This document shows positions 6,442 through 13,318 of a stretch of DNA of 17,250 nt, piece by piece. Position numbers and translations under genes: made by a program. This DNA is from Erysipelotrichaceae bacterium (lineage in GTDB: Bacteria > Bacillota_I > Bacilli_A > Erysipelotrichales > Erysipelotrichaceae). The stretch spans positions 1-17,250 of the forward strand of contig JAFONG010000077.1 in NCBI GenBank assembly GCA_017418585.1, written 5' to 3'. Under the pieces are notes generated by a model, which was given only the letters and a program-made list of their open reading frames with translations, was not told the origin of the DNA and did no database searches. Each line of letters opens with the position of its first letter. Within the stretch, counting starts at the first letter, position 1.

Positions 6442-7124
6442 TAGGCATGAGCCAGAATAATGGAAGAACGAACGGAAAGAGAGATCTCTTTCTTTTCTTT
6501 GTGTTCGATGTAATAGCCGATGTCCTTCATCTGATCCAGACCGTTGTAATCCTGAGAGATCATCAAAGCATACGGTTCATTCAGAACCAGATCCGACAGC
6601 TCCTTGCTGCCTTCCGATACAAACGGCAAAAGATTCCGTCCAGGATGATCTTTCAGATAGGCATCCAGATCCCGATAGGAACTGATCCGACAATGAAAGA
6701 AAGAACCCATAGAGGCCCGGATACAGCGGGGATCGAAGTAATCCAGATCGCTGCCGATCAGGATGATGTCCTTAAAATCAAAAGAAACAGAAGTTCTAAG
6801 CACCGTTCCCAGTTCACCGAAATCGCCGAATCCGTAGAGAACCACGTGATTTCCTTCTTCTGCTTCTTGAGAATACTTGTCAAACACGCCGATACAGTAG
6901 CAGTTCTCTTTTACGGAGAGCTTCTCGATCAGCTGATCGTCATATTCAGGAACGATTCCGTTCTTCCTGCACAGATCCAGAAGCAGATCCAGCTGGCTGT
7001 TTCTGACTGCCTTTCCGGATAATAAAAGCTTCCTGACTTTATCGGGGTGCTGCTTCAGCAGTTCGATCGTCAACGACATTCCCAGCGAATAGGAAGTTCT
7101 GTCATCTTTCTGATATCTGTTCAT
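6420..7124 (-). CDS. Divergent SPOUT (SpoU/TrmH-like) RNA methyltransferase homologue
   Basis: SpoU-family enzymes 2'-O-methylate tRNA or rRNA using SAM bound in a C-terminal knot. The 234-residue protein keeps the fold's landmarks: 'DFGELGTVLRTS' at 101-112 (family 'xPxNLGTIIRTA', with the key Arg at 110) and 'DYFDPRCIRASMGSFF' at 128-143, a very good match to motif 2. Motif 1's Asn is Glu104, however, and motif 3 is eroded: the usual 'GNEGxGL' reads 'SQDYNGL' (190-196), and the usual 'SLNVSVA' reads 'SLSVRSS'. The first 70 residues resemble the substrate-binding domain only in length. It may have a changed substrate or have lost activity. It starts inside the last codons of the FAD dehydrogenase gene (23-nt overlap) and is the last gene of the TetR-ABC operon. 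Confidence 0.75.
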   Translation of the reverse strand: MNRYQKDDRTSYSLGMSLTIELLKQHPDKVRKLLLSGKAVRNSQLDLLLDLCRKNGIVPEYDDQLIEKLSVKENCYCIGVFDKYSQEAEEGNHVVLYGFGDFGELGTVLRTSVSFDFKDIILIGSDLDYFDPRCIRASMGSFFHCRISSYRDLDAYLKDHPGRNLLPFVSEGSKELSDLVLNEPYALMISQDYNGLDQMKDIGYYIEHKEKKEISLSVRSSIILAHAYYLNLKR

Positions 7125-8625
7125 ATTTCAATAGTATCGCATTTGCGATCCGTATACCATCCAGCGCGCAGGACATGATTCCGCCGCCGTAGCCGGCTCC
7201 CTCTCCCATCGGATAAATACCGGGCGTGTTGACCGACTCGTATGTTTCGTTTCTTTTGATCCTGATCGGACATGAGGATCTTGTTTCCGGACCGATCATG
7301 ATTCCTTCCTCAATGAATCCGGGAATCTTGCGGTCGAAATCTCTCAATGCCTGCTTTACGATCTGAAGATCATCCTTACTAAAGAACCGGTTGAAGTCAT
7401 ACAGAACGGTTCCTAAAGGATATGTCGATTCTATGATAAGCGGTTTAAGTCCGCCGTTCATGAAATCGGATATGTTCTGCGAGAGAGCCTTATAGGACCC
7501 TGAATGATCGTAGGCTTTTCTTTCTATCCCGTGCAGATACTCATAGCCGTCGGTAAACTCTTCCTTACGGATCTGAATCAGAATTGCGCTGTTAGCGATG
7601 AGCGAATCTCTGGCGGCATAAGACATGCCGTTGGTGACGATGGTCTGTTTTTCCGACATTGCAGGTATGACGATACCGCCCGGACACATGCAGAAGGAAT
7701 AGACTCCCTTTTCTCCTTTATAGCGCAGGAAGTATTCGTTTGCTTCCTTTACCATGCTGCCGGTCTGTCTTGCGTCGATCAGGCTCTGCGGATGTTCGAC
7801 TCTGAAGCCTAGGGCTATGTCCTTTTTTTCGATATGGATGCCCTTTTCTTTAAACATCCTTACCGTTTCATAGGCGCTGTGACCGATCCCGGAAAGGAAA
7901 CAGTCGCATGAATATGTTCCCTTATCCGTAATGATTCCCGTTATTCTGCGAGAATCATCCAGAATCAGATCCCTGACCGGTTCTGAAAAATGGAATTCGC
8001 ATCCTTTTTCCATCAGTCTATCGGTAATTCTTTCAATGATCTTCCTGATCTCGTCCGTTCCGATATGGGCATGCGGCTCATAACGGATACTCGGATTCGC
8101 TCCGTGTTCAACAAAGACATCCAGAATATAATCGATGTACGGATCTTTGATCCTGGTCGTCAGCTTGGCATCGGAAAAGGTTCCCGCTCCGCCTTCCCCG
8201 AACTGTACGTTGGAATCCTCATCCAGAATTCCTTCTTTAAAGAAACGTTCCACATCCTTCTGTCTTTCGGATATTCTTTTGCCCTTCTCGAATACGACGA
8301 CTCTGAATCCCGCTTCCATCAGCCTGTAAGCCGCAAAGATCCCGCTTGGTCCATATCCGGCGATGATGCAGACCTGACTTCTTGGCCGATACTTCGCTTT
8401 CAGATCGGCAGGAACATATCTGACAATATCCTTGCTGAGATGTTTCTCTTCATGATCGGTCTCTACCAGTACGCTGTAGACATAGACCGGTTCTTTACGG
8501 GCATCAAGGGATTTTCTGCGAATCGAAAAAGACTTCACTTTTCCATGCAGTTTCTTCTCGATCCTGTCTTTCAGAACCGTTTCATCCTCATCGATTCTGA
8601 GCTTTATTCCGTTGATCTGCAGCAT
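7102..8625 (-). CDS. COG2509-type NAD(P)/FAD-dependent dehydrogenase, physiological substrate unknown
   Basis: The 507-residue flavoprotein has the layout of the COG2509 'FAD-dependent dehydrogenase' family. It starts with a domain of about 75 residues containing 'SIRRKSLDARKEPVYVYSV' (34-52), a family signature. The Rossmann dinucleotide motif GYGPSG follows at 90-95, with Glu113 ending the second strand to bind the adenosine ribose. 'GEGGAGTFSDAKLTTR' lies at 143-158, and 'YPMGEGAGYGGGIMSCALDG' near the C terminus closes the FAD site. The family is widespread in Bacillota and, to my knowledge, has no assigned substrate. Its start shares one base with the stop of the permease gene (TAATG on the minus strand) and its end overlaps the SPOUT gene, so it is translationally embedded in the operon. 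Confidence 0.87.
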   Translation of the reverse strand: MLQINGIKLRIDEDETVLKDRIEKKLHGKVKSFSIRRKSLDARKEPVYVYSVLVETDHEEKHLSKDIVRYVPADLKAKYRPRSQVCIIAGYGPSGIFAAYRLMEAGFRVVVFEKGKRISERQKDVERFFKEGILDEDSNVQFGEGGAGTFSDAKLTTRIKDPYIDYILDVFVEHGANPSIRYEPHAHIGTDEIRKIIERITDRLMEKGCEFHFSEPVRDLILDDSRRITGIITDKGTYSCDCFLSGIGHSAYETVRMFKEKGIHIEKKDIALGFRVEHPQSLIDARQTGSMVKEANEYFLRYKGEKGVYSFCMCPGGIVIPAMSEKQTIVTNGMSYAARDSLIANSAILIQIRKEEFTDGYEYLHGIERKAYDHSGSYKALSQNISDFMNGGLKPLIIESTYPLGTVLYDFNRFFSKDDLQIVKQALRDFDRKIPGFIEEGIMIGPETRSSCPIRIKRNETYESVNTPGIYPMGEGAGYGGGIMSCALDGIRIANAILLKYEQISER

Positions 8626-11501
8626 TATTCTACACTCTTTAATGATTCTACCATATCGATCCGTTCCAGCGGTCTGCGCATGAAGAAAAGGACGATAGCC
8701 GTAAATACAAAAGTTATCAGGAAAGCATAGGTAAAGGACAGAACGGAAATATTCATCCCGAACATGACCATCTCCATGTTTATGACATTCATGATGAAAT
8801 GATGTTCCAGTACACCCAATGGGAGTCCCAGAATACCGCCGATCAGCGTCAGCAGCAGGATCTCCTTGAAGATATACAGATTCACTTCGTGTTCATTGAA
8901 ACCGAGAACCTTTAAGGTGGCGATCTCTCTGACTCTTTCCGAGATGTTGACCTGAGTCAGATTGACAAGAACGACAAACGCCAGAGAACCCGAGGTTATG
9001 ATAATAACCGCAATAATCAGATCCAAGGCATTGATCATCGTCTGGAACTGGTCGATCATGCCGGAAAAGTCGATGACGGAGATATAGTCTTTCAGTTGCC
9101 TGCAGTCTTTCATCAGACTGTCAGGATCGTCCGTCTTAACAGCAATGAGTGTATCCTTGATTTCTTCTTCGAACAGAGACTGATACATGGCTTCGGACAT
9201 GAAGATATAGTGCTGGAAATACATCTCGCAGATCTCACTGACCTGTACTTCGGCTTTCAGTCCGTTCTTTGATTCCAGAATGACCATGTCCCCTTTCTTG
9301 ATACCGTTGTTTCTGGCGAACTTCTGGGAAACAACGATTCCTTCATTGTTCAGTTTTATCGGCGTTTTCCTGTCAGCACTTCTCAGGTCCATGGTTACAA
9401 AGGCATTCCTCGGCTCCATGACGATGACGGATGCGGTATCGTTCCTGCTGTTGAAGTACAGTTTTCCGGTATAGGACATGAACGGAACAACCGTCTCGTT
9501 ATTCAGATCTTTCTCCAGGATATCCAAGTTTTCTTCCAGATGATGATCGTTTTCCAGAGAGATCTGATAGTCGTAGGCGAATATCTCTCCGAACTGAATA
9601 TCGATGACATCCGATATGGAATCCTTGATGCCCCAGCCCAGGACCAGCAGTGCCGTGCATCCGGCCACACCGATGACGGTCATCAGGAAACGGGACTTGT
9701 ATCTGAAAAGGTTTCTGGCGGTGATCTTGGATGTAAATGAGAGTTTTTCCCAGATGAAGGAGATCTTTTCCAGCAGGATCTCTCTGGCATTCTTAGGAGC
9801 CTTAGGACGCATCAGGGAGGCCGGAACGTCTTTCAGAGTATTTGCTACAACGTAAGCCGTTACGCCGCACATGAGGCCTAAAAAAGACAGCAGACAGATC
9901 GCTACGTACGGGACAGGAAATGACAGCTCCATCTGAGGCAGATCGTACATCAGACGCCAGGTCCGGTAGATGACGGTCGGAAAGATCGCCTGGCCAAGCA
10001 GAATACCCGGAATTCCGCCCATCACGGCAGCCAGGGAGGCATAGGAAACGTATTTCCCGATGATCTGTTTCTTAGTGAAACCTAAAGCGGAATAAATGCC
10101 GATCTGTCCTCTTTGTTCATCGACAAGTCTGGTCATGGTCGTCAGACATACCAGAGCGGCAACCAGGAAAAACAACATCGGCATGGCGTAGCCAATGGCT
10201 GCCATCTGTTTGCAGGTACTGTCATACATATAGCTGGAATAATGGCCTTCCCGATCCAGCAGCGTCCAACTGGCTTTCGGCAGGTCATCGATGTCCTGCC
10301 TGGCTTTTCTCAGTTCCGCTTCCGCCTTGGCGATCTCGTCGTTAAAAGTCAGAACGCCTTCCTTGTACTCTTCCAGTCCCGTTTCGTATTCCTGACGGGC
10401 TTTTCTGATCTGGTAATTCAGACTGTCGTAGGTATTCTGGGCTTCATCCAGAGCCGCCTTGGCGTATTCCCTGACATCCGCACTGTAGAGAACGGAAGGA
10501 TCTATTCCGTGCGACAGGGCAAAATCCTGGGCTTGCGAAGAGAAATCGCTCACATCGTCTTCTCTGACCGTAGCTTTCAGCCTGCCGATCAGCGTGTTGA
10601 GCATGTCCAGCTCGGCCTCATAGTTGACGATCATGATATTGGCGTCGTTCAGTTTCTGGGCGGCTTCATCCAGCTTAGCCTGTCCATCCGCCTTCTTCTC
10701 TTCGAACTCTTCGCTTGCCTTGCGCAGTTCTTCTTCCGCTTCTTCCTTGATCTGATCCTTCAGATAGTTCTGCTGAACAAAGGCGATATCAGCGATATCC
10801 GTACTCCTGTCGTCCACAAAATCCTCGTATTCTCTGGTATAAGAAAGACAAGCGTCCGCATCTTTCAGAGTCATGTACAGGGTCGTAAAGTACTTGAATA
10901 TGAAATTTGTATTCGGAACATAAAGAACCATGTTCAGTTCCTGATTCTTTAGATTGGAAGTTCCGAAAACATTACAGATGTATTCCGGGGATTTCACAAA
11001 TCCGACAACGGTATAATGATCGTTTTTCAGATACTCGTGGATATCCTCGTCCAGCCAGAGAGAAAACTCTTCGCCAAGATAATAATCGCCTTCACCGATA
11101 TAGTTGACCAGAAGTACGCATTCATCCGCTTTTTTCGGCATCCTTCCTGCACTTAATTCAATCTGATTTACGCTTCTTCCCAGTTCCGTAACTCTGGCGA
11201 CAAGTTCATCTCCGTCCTGTCTGGTACAGTAGACATCTACCGTTTTGGAGGCAAAAAGCCGGTCGATCTGATCCGATTCCCTTAACGCCTGAAGATCTTC
11301 GATACAGAAACCGTAGGCTGAATACAGCTGCAGATCCTGAAGATGATACTTGTCGTCAAAACGATCGACGCTGCTGCGCATGATATAAGGATTCGACATC
11401 AGACCCATCATGAAAGCGACGCCGATCAAAACGATCAGTGTCAGTGACAAAAAGCGCTTTACGGTTTTTCTAATAAGTCTGAAAGTGTCGATCTGAAACA
11501 T
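8625..11501 (-). CDS. Large FtsX/MacB-type ABC transporter permease with extracytoplasmic coiled coil
   Basis: A 958-residue membrane protein with two FtsX-like halves. A first membrane helix (about 16-36) is followed by an outer domain of some 400 residues. Within it, 245-305 and 345-405 are rich in Glu, Lys and Ala heptads and should form an antiparallel coiled coil. Three helices follow (about 435-457, 485-510, 530-555), with the FtsX coupling motif 'RGQIGIYSALGFTKKQI' at 464-480. The second half repeats this: helix near 605-625, outer domain, and a final three-helix bundle with 'REIATLKVLGFNEHEV'. Such permeases do not usually act as classical importers; relatives drive mechanical work at the envelope, lipoprotein or peptide export, or regulate hydrolases. 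The start shares one base with the stop of the ATPase gene. The substrate is unknown. Confidence 0.9.
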   Translation of the reverse strand: MFQIDTFRLIRKTVKRFLSLTLIVLIGVAFMMGLMSNPYIMRSSVDRFDDKYHLQDLQLYSAYGFCIEDLQALRESDQIDRLFASKTVDVYCTRQDGDELVARVTELGRSVNQIELSAGRMPKKADECVLLVNYIGEGDYYLGEEFSLWLDEDIHEYLKNDHYTVVGFVKSPEYICNVFGTSNLKNQELNMVLYVPNTNFIFKYFTTLYMTLKDADACLSYTREYEDFVDDRSTDIADIAFVQQNYLKDQIKEEAEEELRKASEEFEEKKADGQAKLDEAAQKLNDANIMIVNYEAELDMLNTLIGRLKATVREDDVSDFSSQAQDFALSHGIDPSVLYSADVREYAKAALDEAQNTYDSLNYQIRKARQEYETGLEEYKEGVLTFNDEIAKAEAELRKARQDIDDLPKASWTLLDREGHYSSYMYDSTCKQMAAIGYAMPMLFFLVAALVCLTTMTRLVDEQRGQIGIYSALGFTKKQIIGKYVSYASLAAVMGGIPGILLGQAIFPTVIYRTWRLMYDLPQMELSFPVPYVAICLLSFLGLMCGVTAYVVANTLKDVPASLMRPKAPKNAREILLEKISFIWEKLSFTSKITARNLFRYKSRFLMTVIGVAGCTALLVLGWGIKDSISDVIDIQFGEIFAYDYQISLENDHHLEENLDILEKDLNNETVVPFMSYTGKLYFNSRNDTASVIVMEPRNAFVTMDLRSADRKTPIKLNNEGIVVSQKFARNNGIKKGDMVILESKNGLKAEVQVSEICEMYFQHYIFMSEAMYQSLFEEEIKDTLIAVKTDDPDSLMKDCRQLKDYISVIDFSGMIDQFQTMINALDLIIAVIIITSGSLAFVVLVNLTQVNISERVREIATLKVLGFNEHEVNLYIFKEILLLTLIGGILGLPLGVLEHHFIMNVINMEMVMFGMNISVLSFTYAFLITFVFTAIVLFFMRRPLERIDMVESLKSVE

Positions 11502-12202
11502 CAGTATTCTATTTCCTCAATGTTTTTAGGATTATCGTTGATCTGAATGGATTCAACCTTGCCGGAACGAATATGTATTACTTTATTGCCCATGTCCGCC
11601 AGTGCGCTGTTGTGGGTAACGATCACGACGGTCATTCTCTCTTGGAAACACATGTCCTGAAGGACTTTCAGGACCTGTTTTCCGGTCTTGTAGTCCAGAG
11701 CTCCGGTCGGCTCATCGCAAAGCAGAAGCTTTGGGTTTTTTGCAACTGCGCGGGCGATCGCTACACGCTGCTGTTCTCCTCCGGAAAGCTGTGACGGGAA
11801 GTTGTTCATCCTGTCTTCCAGACCTACGAGTTTCAGCATCTTAACAGGATCCAGAGGGAATCTGCATATCTGTAAAGCCAGTTCAACATTCTCCTTGGCC
11901 GTCAGATTCTGTACCAGGTTATAGAACTGGAATACGAAACCGATATCGTTTCGGCGGTATTCACACAGCTTTTTCTGACTGTATCCGGCAATGTCTTCTT
12001 CATCGACGATGACATGTCCCCCGGTAACGGTATCCATTCCGCCAAGAATGTTAAGAACCGTTGTCTTTCCTGCGCCGGAAGCGCCAAGTATGGTTACGAA
12101 TTCACCCTTTTCGATATCAAAGGACATGTCGTCAAGAGCCTTGATCTCTACCTCTCCCATCTGATAGATCTTTGATACATTACGGAACGAAATAAAGCTC
12201 AT
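11501..12202 (-). CDS. ABC transporter ATP-binding protein, LolD/MacB type
   Basis: The 233-residue cytoplasmic ATPase partners the downstream FtsX-type permease. All catalytic motifs are intact: Walker A GASGAGKTT at 40-48, Q-loop Gln92, signature LSGGEQQ at 139-145, Walker B 'LLLCDEP' at 159-165 with catalytic Glu164, and switch His197. The 'EYRRNDIGFVFQFYNLVQNLTAKENVELAL' region (81-110) is diagnostic of the LolD/MacB/FtsE-like group that drives mechanotransmission permeases. Its ATG follows the TetR stop codon with no intervening base, and its TGA shares one base with the permease ATG. One TetR-controlled transcript therefore probably produces regulator, ATPase and permease together. I infer an efflux or envelope role. 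Confidence 0.95.
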   Translation of the reverse strand: MSFISFRNVSKIYQMGEVEIKALDDMSFDIEKGEFVTILGASGAGKTTVLNILGGMDTVTGGHVIVDEEDIAGYSQKKLCEYRRNDIGFVFQFYNLVQNLTAKENVELALQICRFPLDPVKMLKLVGLEDRMNNFPSQLSGGEQQRVAIARAVAKNPKLLLCDEPTGALDYKTGKQVLKVLQDMCFQERMTVVIVTHNSALADMGNKVIHIRSGKVESIQINDNPKNIEEIEY

Positions 12203-12829
12203 CTACTTCACCAGCTTTCTGATATCGCTGTCCAGCATCACAATATAGGAATTGAGATAAGTCTTAACCAGCATTTTCAGCTGATCCTTTTCTATGGTCG
12301 TTCTTCTGAATATTTCCCGCATGCCGGCAAAAATGGAAATCGCATAGCTGCGGGAAAGGATGATCTTTTCATTGGAAAAACCTTCGATCGGAAAATGCTG
12401 GTCGATCAGGGAATTGATGGCTTTCGAGAACCATTCGATCAGTTCCTTGTTGACTCCCGAGTTCATCATCAGGATGTTGAATTCTATTTTATGCTTATGA
12501 TAGACATCCACCAGTCGATCAGCCAGCTGATTCATGACATCGCTCAGTTCATTTACATCGGCCTTGATATTAAAGACTCTTGTTTCCATCGACACGCTGT
12601 CTGCCGTTATACTGCGGATAATGTCATTGATCTCTTTCAGAGTGTCCCCGACGATCATTCTGTTGATGTCTTCCTTGCTTGGAAAATAACGGTAAAGATT
12701 TCCTACCGTCATATTCGCTTTCTTGGCGATATTGCGCATGGATGCGTTTTTATAGCCTTTTTCCAGAAATTCTTCTTTGGCTGAATTGATTATTGCCTGT
12801 CTTGATTCATCTTTCAGTCTCTGAGCCAT
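12203..12829 (-). CDS. TetR/AcrR family transcriptional regulator
   Basis: The 208-residue protein begins with a TetR DNA-binding domain: a first helix 'AIINSAKEEFLEKGYKNAS' (12-30), then the helix-turn-helix 'MRNIAKKANMTVGNLYRYFPSKEDI' at 31-55, containing the family's 'GxLYxYFxSKEdl' signature. The rest is an alpha-helical ligand-binding domain without a recognisable ligand motif. The start at 12829 (MAQRLKDES) has GGAGG at 12840-12844 upstream; an in-frame ATG at 12859 or 12889 would place that site inside the coding region. The gene heads the ABC-FAD-SPOUT operon and probably represses it by binding the palindrome at its own promoter, with the transported compound or a metabolite as the likely inducer; this regulation is inferred. 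Confidence 0.92.
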   Translation of the reverse strand: MAQRLKDESRQAIINSAKEEFLEKGYKNASMRNIAKKANMTVGNLYRYFPSKEDINRMIVGDTLKEINDIIRSITADSVSMETRVFNIKADVNELSDVMNQLADRLVDVYHKHKIEFNILMMNSGVNKELIEWFSKAINSLIDQHFPIEGFSNEKIILSRSYAISIFAGMREIFRRTTIEKDQLKMLVKTYLNSYIVMLDSDIRKLVK

Positions 12830-12836
12830 AATAAAT

Positions 12837-12887
12837 GAACCTCCGTTTACTATATTCATTGTAACACAATATAATAAACAACGGTTC
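12837..12887 (-). promoter_or_regulatory. Promoter and probable TetR operator of the ABC operon
   Basis: On the minus strand an extended -10 box, TGTTACAAT (complement 12858-12866), would start transcription near 12851, giving a leader of about 20 nt that contains the GGAGG site. No clear -35 box is seen. The -10 box lies inside a perfect palindrome, ATTGT-3 nt-ACAAT (12858-12870). This is flanked by TATATT/AATATA (12851-12856 and 12869-12874) and by outer arms 12837-12849 and 12875-12887, which match at 9 of 13 positions (GAACC and TTTA kept). Such nested symmetry over a promoter is typical of a TetR dimer or double-dimer site. Confidence 0.6.
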
Positions 12888-12898
12888 ACTTAATTGAA

Positions 12899-12924
12899 TA
12901 AAGAAAAAGCAGGTTTCCCTGCTT
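12899..12924 (-). terminator. Rho-independent terminator of rpsO
   Basis: On the minus strand the arms AAGCAGG and CCTGCTT (complement 12907-12924) enclose a GAAA tetraloop and are followed by a T-rich run (TTTTTCTT). It lies ten bases beyond the rpsO stop codon and before the TetR promoter, so it insulates the ABC operon from rpsO transcription. Confidence 0.9.
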
Positions 12925-12933
12925 CTTTTATGC

Positions 12934-13200
12934 TTATTTTCTTAATCCTAACTTGGCAACCAGATCTCTGTATCTGTTGACATCGTTGTTTTTCAGATAC
13001 TCCAGTAAGCTCTTTCTCTTACCTACCATCATCAGCAGACCTCTGTTTGAATGGAAGTCTTTCTTGTTCTGCTGCATGTGCACAGTCAGTTTGTTGATCG
13101 TAGCGGTAAGCAACGCGACCTGAACTTCTACAGAACCGGTATCGCCTTCGAATCTGGCATAATCCTTAACGATCTTTGCCTTTTCTTCTTTTGTAAGCAT
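12934..13200 (-). CDS. rpsO: 30S ribosomal protein S15
   Basis: S15 binds the central domain of 16S rRNA early in assembly of the 30S platform. The 88-residue protein matches the family throughout: 'EGDTGSVEVQVALLTATINKLTVHM' near 18-42, 'HSNRGLLMMVGKRKSLLEYLK' near 51-71 and the end 'YRDLVAKLGLRK'. The length is normal (88-89 residues). AAGGAG lies eight bases before the ATG. The gene has its own promoter and terminator and is a single-gene transcript; in many bacteria it sits beside pnp or after ribF, but here truB-ribF is elsewhere and no pnp is next to it. The leader of about 75 nt could hold the S15 autoregulatory site, which I could not resolve. Confidence 0.98.
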   Translation of the reverse strand: MLTKEEKAKIVKDYARFEGDTGSVEVQVALLTATINKLTVHMQQNKKDFHSNRGLLMMVGKRKSLLEYLKNNDVNRYRDLVAKLGLRK

Positions 13201-13282
13201 GTTTTTTTCTCCTTTTTCTCTTTATGATTGTAACCGTGTCAGAAGCCGGAGAAGCTTTCCAACTCAGCAACAATGCCTAATC

Positions 13283-13311
13283 AATATAACATGATTCCAT
13301 GTCTATTTCAA
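13283..13311 (-). promoter_or_regulatory. Strong sigma-A promoter of rpsO
   Basis: On the minus strand the -35 box TTGAAA (complement 13306-13311) and the -10 box TATATT (complement 13283-13288) are separated by exactly 17 nt, and the -10 is extended by TG (TGTTATATT). The start is expected near 13276, leaving a leader of about 75 nt with short complementary runs, such as CCG/CGG around 13235-13250. The -35 box lies 7 nt past the malQ stop codon. Confidence 0.8.
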
Positions 13312-13318
13312 GCGTTTT

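Noticed and set aside
7990..8730. 246-codon open frame on the plus strand, and the 205-codon one at 6405-7022.
   Set aside because: Both are antisense to well-supported genes (FAD dehydrogenase and SPOUT) and show no family motifs or ribosome-binding sites.
10113..10952. 279-codon open frame on the plus strand.
   Set aside because: It is antisense to the permease gene, rich in Phe, Gln and Ile as expected of a reverse-frame shadow, and shows no recognisable domain.
12830..12889. Longer TetR protein starting at 12889 or 12859.
   Set aside because: The added residues are unlike TetR N termini and would place the strong GGAGG site and the palindromic promoter inside the coding sequence.
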